From assembly GCA_949282215.1 (NCBI GenBank), contig CASDPF010000002.1, forward strand, positions 1 through 64,000: 64,000 nt of DNA. Direction: 5' to 3'. Within the stretch, counting starts at the first letter, position 1; the number at the start of each line of letters is the position of its first letter. The stretch comes from an uncultured bacterium. Its GTDB lineage: Bacteria > Cyanobacteriota > Vampirovibrionia > Gastranaerophilales > Gastranaerophilaceae. The notes under the pieces are model-generated. The model saw nothing but the letters and a program-made list of their open reading frames with translations, searched no databases and was not told where the DNA came from. The position numbers were made by a program, and so were the translations under genes. This document shows positions 50,744-60,375 of the stretch, one piece after another.

Positions 50744-51814
50744 ATGAAATCGCTTCTTTTTATCGGGCATGAGTTTCATAGAAAAACTCAGTCGACAAAA
50801 TTTCTTTTAGACTTACTCGCATCTAAATATTCAGTAGAGACTATATTTGCTGACCCGGATGCGGATAATTTTTTTGAAAACATATCACAAAAAGAATATG
50901 ATGTTCTAATTCTTTTTCAGATAATGCCCTCACTTGAAAAAATAAAAAATATTGCAAAATTTAAGCATTTTGCATTTTTTCCGATGTATGATCACACAAA
51001 GACATTAAATAATTCGCGATGGAATGAATATAAAAATTTCAATATAATTAATTTTTCAAAGACTTTTCATAACATTTGCAAAAATGCAGGATTATCTTCT
51101 TTCTACATTCAATACTTTCCAAAGCCGACAGATATATCTGATATTGGAGACGAAAAGTCAATATTCTTTTGGCAACGCAGTGAAAAAATTACGACAAAAA
51201 CAATAGAAAAAATAATTTCTACAGATAAGATAAATAAACTTTATTTGCACAAAAGTCCTGACCCTAAAAATAAATTTATAGTACCTTCAAAAAAATGGCA
51301 AGAAAAAATTATCTACTCATCATGGTTTGATACTAAACAAGAAATGCAGGAGTATCTGCAAAAATCAGCATTGTACTTTGCACCTAGAAAATATGAAGGA
51401 ATCGGAATGAGTTTTCTTGAAGCAATGGCAGCAGGAAGATGCGTTATTGCACCGGATTATCCTACAATGAACGAATATATAACAAACGGCTCTACAGGAT
51501 ATCTATACAACTTCAAAAAACCTAAAAAAATAGACTTAAATAATATAAGAAAAATTCAAAAAAATACAATTGAATATATAAAACAAGGTTACACTACCTG
51601 GGAACAAGAAAAATACAAAATCTTAGATTATATTCAAACCTCTCCAAATATTATTATTGAGAAAATAAATGAACATATTTACATAAAAAATGAAAAAATA
51701 AAAATATTAGGCTTTATACCAGCTAAAATAAAACAAACAAACAATTATACCAAATACGAAATATTAAACTTTATTCCGCTAAGGTTTAACCACCCAAATA
51801 CCCAAAAACCTTAG
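50744..51814 (+). CDS. GT4-like glycosyltransferase
   Basis: The 356-residue protein has the GT-B donor-site pattern YEGIGMSFLEAMAAGRCVIA (about 219-238) with E-x7-E, and no membrane segment. The N-terminal SLLFIGHEFHRKTQ is a short Rossmann start. It is predicted to add a sugar to a lipid-linked glycan. It starts directly after gmd and its 3' end overlaps the convergent GT2 gene by 36 bases. Donor and acceptor are unknown. Confidence 0.8.
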   Translation: MKSLLFIGHEFHRKTQSTKFLLDLLASKYSVETIFADPDADNFFENISQKEYDVLILFQIMPSLEKIKNIAKFKHFAFFPMYDHTKTLNNSRWNEYKNFNIINFSKTFHNICKNAGLSSFYIQYFPKPTDISDIGDEKSIFFWQRSEKITTKTIEKIISTDKINKLYLHKSPDPKNKFIVPSKKWQEKIIYSSWFDTKQEMQEYLQKSALYFAPRKYEGIGMSFLEAMAAGRCVIAPDYPTMNEYITNGSTGYLYNFKKPKKIDLNNIRKIQKNTIEYIKQGYTTWEQEKYKILDYIQTSPNIIIEKINEHIYIKNEKIKILGFIPAKIKQTNNYTKYEILNFIPLRFNHPNTQKP

Positions 51815-52672
51815 CATACCACATTTTTTTGATAGTCTAAACTGAAACAGATGTTTTCTAATATTATAAATCCAAAAATTTACTCTATCAATTCCATTTA
51901 AATACTTGGATAATTTAATTGCTAACTTGAAGGGTAATGTATGGAAACGATAAATATCTTTGGCTTCATCAAAGGATAATTCACAGAAATTCTTATATAA
52001 TTCACAATAAATTTGGGCATCTTCATTAATCATAAGTTCACGTTCGCTTGAATAACCACCATATCTAAACGTCACAATATTTTCTTTTAAATGAACAAAC
52101 TTAGCACCACATAATACAAGACGAATCATCATTTCATAATCAGAAGCAATTTTATATTTTTCATTAAAATACCCGACCTCTTTTAAAAGCTCAGTTCTGG
52201 TAAACATGGTCTGATGGCAAAAAGGCGGAGCTGAAAATACAATGCTCAAATTTCCTGCCCAAAGCTTTATTTTTTTATTACTATAATAATATGAAACATC
52301 TGCAAAGGAAATATCCGCATTATTAGATTCTAAAAGTTTAACTGAATGCTTAATCGCATCTATAGAAGAAAAATAATCATCAGAATTTAAAAATACTATA
52401 TACTTACCATTAGCTTTATCAATGCCTCGATTCATAGCTTGATAAATTCCGGAATCAGGCTCTGAATAAACCTTTAACCAACCTTTATCTTCGTACTCTT
52501 TTAATACATCAAGTGTCCCATCACTAGATGCTCCATCAATAATAATATGTTCAAAATTAGCATAAGACTGAGAATGTACAGACTCAATACATTCTTTAAT
52601 GTACTCAGCTCTTCCATTCCTAACTAAATTATAGGTAGTTGTAATAACCGTAACTAATGGCTCAATCATCAC
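51779..52672 (-). CDS. GT2-family glycosyltransferase
   Basis: The 297-residue GT-A enzyme begins VTVITTTYNLVRNGRAEYIK, has HIIIDGASSDGTLDVLKEY, SEPDSGIYQAMNRGID, and the metal-binding DxD equivalent in VFLNSDDYF (about 102-110). It is close to the first half of the GT2 at 56002 throughout, so the two are paralogues with different C-terminal parts. It lies opposite its neighbours, convergent with the GT4 gene. The sugar is unknown. Confidence 0.85.
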   Translation of the reverse strand: MMIEPLVTVITTTYNLVRNGRAEYIKECIESVHSQSYANFEHIIIDGASSDGTLDVLKEYEDKGWLKVYSEPDSGIYQAMNRGIDKANGKYIVFLNSDDYFSSIDAIKHSVKLLESNNADISFADVSYYYSNKKIKLWAGNLSIVFSAPPFCHQTMFTRTELLKEVGYFNEKYKIASDYEMMIRLVLCGAKFVHLKENIVTFRYGGYSSERELMINEDAQIYCELYKNFCELSFDEAKDIYRFHTLPFKLAIKLSKYLNGIDRVNFWIYNIRKHLFQFRLSKKCGMLRFLGIWVVKP

Positions 52673-52772
52673 AAGACAATCATACTACAAAAATCATTTG
52701 TTACAATCGTTTAATTTTTATTTAAAAAAAAGCCTGTTTTAAGTAGAATAACAAAAGATACAGGTGATTAAA

Positions 52773-53720
52773 ATGCAAAAAAACGCAAAAATATTCGTAG
52801 CAGGACATAGAGGGCTCGTTGGTAGTGCTATAAGAAAAAACCTGGAAGATAAAGGCTATAGCAATATAATTACGCGTACACACTCAGAACTTGACTTAAC
52901 AAATAGCCATGCGGTTAAATTATTTTTTGAAGAAGAAAAACCTGAATATGTAATCCTTTCTGCGGCAAAAGTTGGAGGGATAAACGGCAATAACAGATTT
53001 CCGGTTGAATTCTTTACCGAAAATATGAAAATTCAACTTAATGTTATTGAAAACTCATTTAAAAATAAAGTTAAAAAATTATTATTCTTAGGTTCAAGCT
53101 GTATTTACCCTAAAAATGCTCCACAGCCCATGAAAGAAGAATATCTTTTATCTTCTGAACTTGAAAAAACTAACGAAATGTATGCTTTAGCAAAAATTTC
53201 GGGATTAAAATTATGCAATGCATATAACAAAGAATATGGAACTGATTACATTTCAGTAATGCCTTGTAATTTATATGGATTGAATGATAATTATGATAAA
53301 GAAAATGCTCATGTACTCCCAATGCTTATCAGAAGATTTCACGAAGCAAAAGAATCAGGACTAAATGAAGTAGCAGTCTGGGGTACAGGGAAGCCTTTAA
53401 GGGAATTTATGTATGCAGGAGACCTTGCAGAGGCGGTTGTTTACTTGATGGAAAATAAATCATCAAAAGAAATTGGAGAGTTTATTAATATAGGAACAGG
53501 AAAAGAAGTCTCTATTCTTGAATTAGCAAATATGATTAAAGAAATTGTCGGATTTGAAGGAAAAATTATATTTGACAATTCAAAACCGGATGGCACAATG
53601 AGAAAATTAATGGATGTGTCAAGAATAAATAATCTCGGTTGGAAAGCTAAAACAACTTTATATGAAGGAATAAAAATTGTATATAAAGACTTTCTTGAAA
53701 ATAAAAATATAAGACTTTAA
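52773..53720 (+). CDS. fcl: GDP-L-fucose synthase
   Basis: Fcl epimerises and reduces GDP-4-keto-6-deoxymannose to GDP-L-fucose. The 315-residue short-chain dehydrogenase-like enzyme has GHRGLVGSAI for NADPH, SSCIYP and the catalytic Y-x-x-x-K in YALAKISGLKLC, plus the family's NLYGLNDNYD and PDGTMRKLMDVS. A GTG three codons upstream is in frame, but AGGTG then ATG at 52773 gives better spacing. Gmd, its substrate producer, is in the same locus. Confidence 0.95.
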   Translation: MQKNAKIFVAGHRGLVGSAIRKNLEDKGYSNIITRTHSELDLTNSHAVKLFFEEEKPEYVILSAAKVGGINGNNRFPVEFFTENMKIQLNVIENSFKNKVKKLLFLGSSCIYPKNAPQPMKEEYLLSSELEKTNEMYALAKISGLKLCNAYNKEYGTDYISVMPCNLYGLNDNYDKENAHVLPMLIRRFHEAKESGLNEVAVWGTGKPLREFMYAGDLAEAVVYLMENKSSKEIGEFINIGTGKEVSILELANMIKEIVGFEGKIIFDNSKPDGTMRKLMDVSRINNLGWKAKTTLYEGIKIVYKDFLENKNIRL

Positions 53721-53754
53721 GATAACTTACATTAAACATGAAAGACAATCACAC

Positions 53755-54711
53755 ATGAAAAAAATATTAATAACAGGTGCTGCAGGTTTTGTAGCAAGCT
53801 ACTTCATAGAATATTTAAAACAAAAAGACCTCAAGTATAACATCTTGGGACTGGACATTATTGATAAATTTTCAATAGACTATGAAAATTTTCAATATAA
53901 AAAAATTAACTTAAGAGATAAAGATCTAATAAAAGAAGTAATCGAAAACTATAGCCCTGATTATATAATTCATCTGGCAGCAATAAGTTCAGTATCAAAA
54001 AGCTGGCAATATCCGGTAGAAAGCTTTGTAAATAATACAAATATATTTTTAAATATTATTGAAAGTATAAGAGAACTGGGTTTAACAACAAGAATTCTTT
54101 CAATAGGCTCCTCAGAAGAATACGGAAATTATCCATCAGATAAAATGCCACTAAAAGAAGATTACGAATTAAAGCCTTGTAATCCGTATTCAATAGCAAG
54201 AGTTAGTCAGGAAATGCTATCAAGATTATATGCTGATGCTTACCATCTAAACATAATAATGACAAGATCTTTTAATCACATAGGGCCGAGACAAAAAGAT
54301 ACATTTGTAATTCCATCTTTTATAAAGCAACTAATTAAAATTAAACATTCAGAGCTTGAAGAAATGCAAGTGGGAAACATAGAAATTGTCAGAGATTTTC
54401 TTGATGTAAGAGATGTCGTTGATGCTTATTACAAAATTCTAACAGAAGGAAAAATCGGAGAAACTTATAATGTATGTTCAGGTATAGGTAAATCATTAAA
54501 AGATATAATACAAGAGGCTTCTCAATATTTAGGAATCACACCCAAAATTATTATAAATAAAGACCTTATTAGACCTACGGATAACATGATAATTATTGGT
54601 GACAATTCAAAATTAAAAAAAGAACTTCAATGGAAGCCTGAACACACACTTGAAAACACTTTAAAAGATATGATTGAGTATCAGGAGCAGATTTATGAAA
54701 GAAAAAATTAA
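53755..54711 (+). CDS. rmd: GDP-6-deoxy-D-mannose reductase (Rmd-like)
   Basis: The 318-residue NAD(P)-dependent enzyme resembles Rmd, which reduces GDP-4-keto-6-deoxymannose to GDP-D-rhamnose. The nucleotide site is ITGAAGFVASYFIEYL, followed by SIGSSEEYG, NPYSIARVSQEML and the family-typical TRSFNHIGPRQ and VRDFLDVRDVVDAYY. The usual catalytic Y-x-x-x-K reads Y-S-I-A-R. Located between fcl and a glycosyltransferase, it fits a branch of the same precursor. A different NDP-sugar epimerase is the alternative. Confidence 0.82.
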   Translation: MKKILITGAAGFVASYFIEYLKQKDLKYNILGLDIIDKFSIDYENFQYKKINLRDKDLIKEVIENYSPDYIIHLAAISSVSKSWQYPVESFVNNTNIFLNIIESIRELGLTTRILSIGSSEEYGNYPSDKMPLKEDYELKPCNPYSIARVSQEMLSRLYADAYHLNIIMTRSFNHIGPRQKDTFVIPSFIKQLIKIKHSELEEMQVGNIEIVRDFLDVRDVVDAYYKILTEGKIGETYNVCSGIGKSLKDIIQEASQYLGITPKIIINKDLIRPTDNMIIIGDNSKLKKELQWKPEHTLENTLKDMIEYQEQIYERKN

Positions 54712-55972
54712 TATATTATTTGATGCAATTACCTTAGCTGAAAATGATACAAAAACAGGGAACAGAAGCGGAATATGGTTTACTGTTTATAATATATTAA
54801 AAGAATTCGCAAATAATAAAAATGTAAATATTTATATTTATTGTTCTAAAAAAAAGTTTTCAGCAAAACTTTCAAAAACTTTAGAAAAATATTTTCCGAA
54901 TAATAACTTTAATAATTTTTATATTAATACATTGGGACCGTTTGAATTTGAACATTCTAAGTTAACTTGTGAATATAAAGAAACGAAAAATAAAATAACT
55001 AAATTAAAATTGTTTTTTATATCGGTTTTAAAAAAAATCTTTGCTAAAAAAACAGATTATAAAAAATTGACAGAAAATATTGATATATATTTTTCACCTG
55101 CATACAAAATTCCTGATGAGATTGAAAATATTGAAACAATAAAAAAATTCACTATTTTGTATGATATTATTCCAGTGCTTTATCCTGAATACTTTGCAGA
55201 CATAGATATTGAAAAATATTGGTTTACTCATATTATGCGTCAACTAAACAAAAACGATTACTATTTTGCAATTTCTGAATATACAAGAAAAGATTTCCTG
55301 AAACATTTTCCTCAAATTGATAAAAATAAAATTTATACAACGCTTTTAGCTTGTTCAGAAAGTTTTAAACCTGAACCAGAGAAAACAAAAAAATCTTTAG
55401 AAAAATATAACTTACCAACCGATAAAAAATATATATTTAGCCTATGCACCCTAGAACCAAGGAAAAATCTTATAAGAGCCGCAAAATGCTTTATCAAATT
55501 TGTAGAAAAAAATAACATAACAGACATGGTCTTTATCCTTGGAGGCGGACACTGGGAAGGTTTCGTGGAAAAAATGGAGCAAGAAATACCGAATTTTTCA
55601 AAATATAAAAATCTTATATTAAAAGCAGGTTATATTGATGACGAAGATTTAGCTCCACTATATTCAGGAGCAGAATGGTTTGTTTATACATCAGAATATG
55701 AAGGCTTCGGGCTTCCGCCATTAGAAGCAATGAGCTGTGGTTGTCCTGTAATCACATCAAACAGATCCTCTATTCCAGAAGTAGTCGGTGATGCAGGAAT
55801 TATGATTGATTATGACAGTGAAGAACAACATATTCAAGCTTATGAAAAATATTACTTTGATAAAGATTTAAGAAAACTAAATAAAAAAAAGGGTCTCACT
55901 AGAGCAAAAGATTTTACTTGGGAAAAATGTGCAGACAGAATGGTAACTATAATGCAAAATATATCCAACTAG
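54695..55972 (+). CDS. GT4-family glycosyltransferase
   Basis: A 425-residue GT-B enzyme. The C-terminal domain has [38 protein letters not shown], and [20 protein letters not shown] with the E-x7-E pair, as in mannosyl- or rhamnosyltransferases of the GT4 family. The ATG at 54695 has AGGAG seven bases before and overlaps the end of the reductase gene by 17 bases; an upstream TTG at 54674 lacks such a site. The sugar is not fixed by the sequence, though GDP-rhamnose would fit the context. Confidence 0.85.
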   Translation: MKEKINILFDAITLAENDTKTGNRSGIWFTVYNILKEFANNKNVNIYIYCSKKKFSAKLSKTLEKYFPNNNFNNFYINTLGPFEFEHSKLTCEYKETKNKITKLKLFFISVLKKIFAKKTDYKKLTENIDIYFSPAYKIPDEIENIETIKKFTILYDIIPVLYPEYFADIDIEKYWFTHIMRQLNKNDYYFAISEYTRKDFLKHFPQIDKNKIYTTLLACSESFKPEPEKTKKSLEKYNLPTDKKYIFSLCTLEPRKNLIRAAKCFIKFVEKNNITDMVFILGGGHWEGFVEKMEQEIPNFSKYKNLILKAGYIDDEDLAPLYSGAEWFVYTSEYEGFGLPPLEAMSCGCPVITSNRSSIPEVVGDAGIMIDYDSEEQHIQAYEKYYFDKDLRKLNKKKGLTRAKDFTWEKCADRMVTIMQNISN

Positions 55973-56001
55973 AAGTTTTTTCGCAAAAAAATAATACAAA
56001 A

Positions 56002-57348
56002 CTAGTCTTTATATTCTACAAGTTTTATAGAATTAAATAAATATACTGATTTACTTCTTTGAATATTTTTTATTTTTAAAACTGGTATTTTTTTTAATAA
56101 ATAATAGTCTATAGTACCATACGTTACGAACACTTCAAATAACGTTAATTTACCTATTTTAATTTTGTAAGAACCTTTTATAAAAATATTTTTGATACCT
56201 TTATTCATATTGTAAAGAATATCTTCAGGTCTATTAAGAATCTTTATACCAGATTGTTCAATATAAAGAGGAACAGGAGAAACCGGAGAGCAAAATAGTG
56301 AAATATCAATTATTCTACCCTCATACAAAGGTAAATCCGAATACTTTTCAGGAATCGCCTTGTTTGAATCAGAATACAGATATAACTCACAGTCATCCTT
56401 ATTTTTAATAAATTTAATCCAATACTCAACTAAATTTGATTCCAAATCATTCGCATTAAATAATATTTGAATTTTTTTAGGATAAGGTTTCAAATCAAGA
56501 ATAATCGGATTATTAACAAACCCGCGTAAAAAATGATTTTTTATATCCGCAGCCAAAGATGGATTAACAGATTTAATTATTTTTTTGATAAAACTTGCAG
56601 GGACTCTCTCAAAATTATACATAGTCTCTATCAGCTTTGGAGAAAGGTGAAAATAGCTGCATAAAACATTTTTAGCAGAATTTACTTGTTCCTTACAAGA
56701 CAGACTCCCACCTTTATTTCCGAAATCATCATTAATTCCGCTCGACATACCAATCCATCTAAATGTAGTAAAATTCAAAGGGACATAAACACCTTTTGCA
56801 CCGCTTAAAATAAGTTTTAGAACGAAATCAAAATCACCGGCACTTTTAAAAGATTCATCAAAATTAACAAGCTCAGTTTTGGTAAACATAGTTTGATGAC
56901 AAAAAGGCATCCACGCAAAAAATGTTTCCATAGTCGGATATAAATAACCTACAAAATTATTATTCTCGTCGAGATATGAACATGGAGCATACGAAAAATC
57001 TGCCTTATTAGCCTCCAATGCTTCTACACTGGCTTCTACAGCCCTACTATCATGCCAAAAATCATCAGAGTTTAAAAACACAACATATTTACCTGAAGCA
57101 TGTTTAACTCCTTTATTCATAGCATTATAAATACCGCTATCAGGCTCAGAAAAAACTTTCAAATGAGGATAATCTTTAAAAATTTCCAAAGTGCCATCAT
57201 TCGAAGCACCATCAATAATTATATGTTCAATAAAAGGATATGTCTGATTTTTCACACATTCAATACATTGACGAATGAACTTTTCTCGTTTCGTTTTCAC
57301 TAAATTATATGTAATTGTTACAACTGTTACTAATACATTATCTTTCAT
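56002..57348 (-). CDS. GT2-family glycosyltransferase with extra C-terminal domain
   Basis: The first 230 residues match the GT2 at 51779, from VTVVTITYNLVKTKREKFI through HIIIDGASNDGTLEIFKDY to VFLNSDDFW. The 448-residue protein then carries a further region of about 200 residues with basic, beta-like repeats toward the end (IFIKGSYKIKIGKLTLFEVF). It is the last gene of a tightly packed minus-strand run that begins at 63132. The extra part may be a second transferase or binding domain. Confidence 0.8.
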   Translation of the reverse strand: MKDNVLVTVVTITYNLVKTKREKFIRQCIECVKNQTYPFIEHIIIDGASNDGTLEIFKDYPHLKVFSEPDSGIYNAMNKGVKHASGKYVVFLNSDDFWHDSRAVEASVEALEANKADFSYAPCSYLDENNNFVGYLYPTMETFFAWMPFCHQTMFTKTELVNFDESFKSAGDFDFVLKLILSGAKGVYVPLNFTTFRWIGMSSGINDDFGNKGGSLSCKEQVNSAKNVLCSYFHLSPKLIETMYNFERVPASFIKKIIKSVNPSLAADIKNHFLRGFVNNPIILDLKPYPKKIQILFNANDLESNLVEYWIKFIKNKDDCELYLYSDSNKAIPEKYSDLPLYEGRIIDISLFCSPVSPVPLYIEQSGIKILNRPEDILYNMNKGIKNIFIKGSYKIKIGKLTLFEVFVTYGTIDYYLLKKIPVLKIKNIQRSKSVYLFNSIKLVEYKD

Positions 57349-57360
57349 ATTCGATTACAC

Positions 57361-58518
57361 CTATTTAGAAATATACTCTATAAAGTTTTTAGATTTCGTT
57401 TTGAAATCATATTCATTTAAATAACATCTGTAAGCATTATCACTATACTCTTCATAATTATTTTTTATCTTATCAAGTGCGGAATTCCATTCCCTATAAT
57501 TTTCTATGTCACTTATAACAACTCCGCAATTATACTCTTCAATTAAATCACTATATCCATCTAGTTTATTTACAATTACAGGCTTACGATACATTAAATA
57601 AAAAGATAATTTACCTGAAGCTCTGCCAATCAATCCAAAATTTTTATCAACAAATCTGTACAAAGCTATTCCAATATCAATAGGTTCATAAGCTAGAAAT
57701 AATTCATTAAAATCATAAGTCAAAGAAGATAAATAAAGATTTTTTGAATTAACATTAATTAGTTTTTTTATATATAACTCATTCTTATCAATAATATGTC
57801 TATCATGATAAATTAATATAGCATTATCAAGCCTATTAAAAACATTTGCTAATTCGTAAGAATAAACAGAATCATTAATCATCCCAATTTGAGAACAAAT
57901 AATTTTATCAGATTTATTAATGCCAAACTGCTCTATCAAATTTGGTTTACTTGAAGCTAAATATGGATATGCAATCGAACTATTTGGAATAAAAAAAGAA
58001 TTAACTATAAATTTATCAAATAAAAATTTTGTTGTATATACATCCAACAAAGCATCTAATCTGGTTTTATCTTGAATTATAATAGAAGACACAAACAAAA
58101 ATAATATCTTATTTAAGAAACTAACAGATTTTACTGGAATTTCCAACGATAAATATACTAATTTAAGCCTAAATAAAATTGAAAATAAAGAAACCACTAA
58201 AAAAGATGCATCATCAACATTTATAACTAAATCATTTCTTTTAGGAAATCCTATATCTTTAAAAATTCTAAAAACCGAATGAAAATAATGTTTTACTTTA
58301 TATAAATTTTTCTTGGCATTATTGTAATCGTCGCAATATATTAATGATATTTTCTTATTTTTAAACACATATCTACCATACACAGTGTCCTTTGCAAGAA
58401 TATATACTTTATCATATTTTTCAGATAAAACTTCAGCCAAGCCAATAATAGTTGGAGCTACAGATACGTAGCCATCAAAGAAAAATAAATATGCACATTT
58501 ATTATCATTTAGTTTCAT
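57361..58518 (-). CDS. Glycosyltransferase, GT4-like
   Basis: The 385-residue protein has a GT-B-like layout with a C-terminal GRASGKLSFYLMYRKPVIVNK segment and the tail NYEEYSDNAYRCYLNEYDF. The same tail style (YEAYSRNAYSLFFKDFDSD) ends the neighbour at 58574, so the two are probably related. It is strongly AT-rich and coded in the minus-strand run. The sequence supports only a family-level call. Confidence 0.65.
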   Translation of the reverse strand: MKLNDNKCAYLFFFDGYVSVAPTIIGLAEVLSEKYDKVYILAKDTVYGRYVFKNKKISLIYCDDYNNAKKNLYKVKHYFHSVFRIFKDIGFPKRNDLVINVDDASFLVVSLFSILFRLKLVYLSLEIPVKSVSFLNKILFLFVSSIIIQDKTRLDALLDVYTTKFLFDKFIVNSFFIPNSSIAYPYLASSKPNLIEQFGINKSDKIICSQIGMINDSVYSYELANVFNRLDNAILIYHDRHIIDKNELYIKKLINVNSKNLYLSSLTYDFNELFLAYEPIDIGIALYRFVDKNFGLIGRASGKLSFYLMYRKPVIVNKLDGYSDLIEEYNCGVVISDIENYREWNSALDKIKNNYEEYSDNAYRCYLNEYDFKTKSKNFIEYISK

Positions 58519-58573
58519 AAATATACACTAACCGGAAATTCAACTTAAACTAATTTTAACACAAAATAATAAT

Positions 58574-59644
58574 TTAACTATTTAAATATTCACACATTTT
58601 TTTTATCAAAATGTCAGAATCAAAATCTTTAAAAAACAAAGAATATGCATTTCTAGAATAAGCTTCATAATCATTTTTAATTGTTAAAATCGCACTATCC
58701 AAATCTTCGATTTTTTTAATTTCTATACCGGCTTTATATTTTTCTAACACTACACCGACATTATTATCGCCAAAAGAAATTACAGGTTTACCGCAGCGTA
58801 AAAACTCAAGCAATTGACCGGAGGCTCCATATAAATACTTACAGTTATCCTCTTTTAATTTCATACCTAAAAAGCCAATATCACAATTTTGAACTACCTC
58901 ATAAACTTTATCAGGCAATACATATTCCTTTAATATTTCAGGTTTTTTATCTAATTGCTCAATACTTTTTTCTAATGTATGAATATGAATACCATGTAAA
59001 TACAATTTATAATTTGAATCTTTTTGATATTGATCAATCAATTCTTCAGTATACCTTTGACCATCAAAACTTGAACATTGTAAAAGTTTAGGAATCTCCC
59101 CCCCTGAAAGTTTAAAATTAGGAGTATGATTTAATTTTTTAATAAAAACTGGTAAATAACAAACATTCTCTTCATTAAACTTTATTTTTAGAGTTCGTTC
59201 TAATAATCTTAAACGTTCAAGTGTCTGAATAATAATTTTAGGATTAACACTTAAAAATTTAGCATTTAAATGTAAAATAAAACGAATAAACTTGTAATTA
59301 TAATAAGTCGAATCATCACCCATAATATCAAAAGACCAAAAAATCAGTCTATCTTTAGGTAAAATAAAGTTCGCACAAACATATGTAAAATGATCAATGA
59401 TTATTATTTTATCAAATTTATTCTTCAAATAAAGTATCTTTAATTTCAATAAATTTTTTAAAACTCTTTTCCAAAGCTTAAATGCAATTTTAAATTTTAA
59501 ATCATTTGCAAAAGAATAACCTCTTTCAAAAAAGTTAAAATACTGAACATCGCAATAGATACTTTTCAACTTTTCCAAAACGACCCTCAAATGAGGATAC
59601 ATCGTCTCATCATCTTTCCAAGCTGAAACAACAAGTATCTTCAT
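58574..59644 (-). CDS. Glycosyltransferase-like protein
   Basis: A 356-residue protein with MKILVVSAWKDDETMYPHLR at the start and GASGQLLEFLRCGKPVISFGDNN near the end, a GT-B donor-site pattern. It shares its C-terminal tail with the protein at 57361. It starts on a TAATG that ends the methyltransferase gene, so translation is coupled. The donor is unknown. Confidence 0.65.
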   Translation of the reverse strand: MKILVVSAWKDDETMYPHLRVVLEKLKSIYCDVQYFNFFERGYSFANDLKFKIAFKLWKRVLKNLLKLKILYLKNKFDKIIIIDHFTYVCANFILPKDRLIFWSFDIMGDDSTYYNYKFIRFILHLNAKFLSVNPKIIIQTLERLRLLERTLKIKFNEENVCYLPVFIKKLNHTPNFKLSGGEIPKLLQCSSFDGQRYTEELIDQYQKDSNYKLYLHGIHIHTLEKSIEQLDKKPEILKEYVLPDKVYEVVQNCDIGFLGMKLKEDNCKYLYGASGQLLEFLRCGKPVISFGDNNVGVVLEKYKAGIEIKKIEDLDSAILTIKNDYEAYSRNAYSLFFKDFDSDILIKKMCEYLNS

Positions 59645-60375
59645 TATATAGCCTCACAAATGTAACAGACACCCCAAGTATTCTCACTTGGAACATTACC
59701 AGTCAGCCATTCTTCTGAATGGAGAATTTTAAAGCCATTTTCAGATGCATATTTTTCAATATCATTATAAGAAAAATAACGCATTGAATGAACTTCCTTA
59801 ATTATTTCAGATTTCCCGGAAAGTTTGTCAAAAACTTCAATAGTATAATTTACTTCTACAATATCTTTTTCAATATGATGTGCAGGAGTACAGTGCCTAA
59901 TCACCTTTACTTCGTCATTTTCTAATACTTTTACCCTTTTTTCGGGTTTTTGAGCAAGCACAGCATCTTTATTCCACACATCAAAAATAAACTTACCACC
60001 TTTATTCAAATGCAAACGGGCAGTTTGAAAATAAGAATTTATATCATTGTCACTAGTCTGGTAGCTTGCAACATGAAATAAAGAAATTACAGCATCAAAA
60101 ACTTTATTAGCACGAAATGTACGAACATCTCCAATTGTACAATCAATTCCCAGTGACTTAGCTTGTGCCAACATTGTGCCACTTAAATCAATACCAAACA
60201 TTTGATAACCTGTTTGAGTTAAAAGCTTTGCATGTTTACCGGTACCACAACCCATCTCAAAGACTGAACCTACTTTTCCCAATAATTTTGCAATATATTC
60301 AGCCTCAGCTTTATAATCTTTATCTTTATATAACAAGTTATAATACTTTGAATATGAATCAAATACCTCAGACAT
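59644..60375 (-). CDS. Class I SAM-dependent methyltransferase
   Basis: The 243-residue protein has motif I VFEMGCGTGKHAKLL (about 37-51), GIDLSGTML, and VISLFHVASY typical of small-molecule or sugar methyltransferases. It would use S-adenosylmethionine to methylate a hydroxyl or amino group of the glycan or a nucleotide sugar. Both its start and stop overlap neighbouring genes by one base (TAATG). Confidence 0.87.
   Translation of the reverse strand: MSEVFDSYSKYYNLLYKDKDYKAEAEYIAKLLGKVGSVFEMGCGTGKHAKLLTQTGYQMFGIDLSGTMLAQAKSLGIDCTIGDVRTFRANKVFDAVISLFHVASYQTSDNDINSYFQTARLHLNKGGKFIFDVWNKDAVLAQKPEKRVKVLENDEVKVIRHCTPAHHIEKDIVEVNYTIEVFDKLSGKSEIIKEVHSMRYFSYNDIEKYASENGFKILHSEEWLTGNVPSENTWGVCYICEAI

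Noticed and set aside
53755-54711. Calling the Rmd-like gene a UDP-glucose 4-epimerase
   Set aside because: The FNHIGPRQ and VRDFLDVRDVVDAYY segments fit the GDP-6-deoxymannose reductase branch better.
57361-59644. Recent foreign DNA in the AT-rich part of the polysaccharide locus
   Set aside because: These genes look more AT-rich than the neighbours, but I saw no insertion sequence, integrase or tRNA boundary, and composition was judged by eye only.
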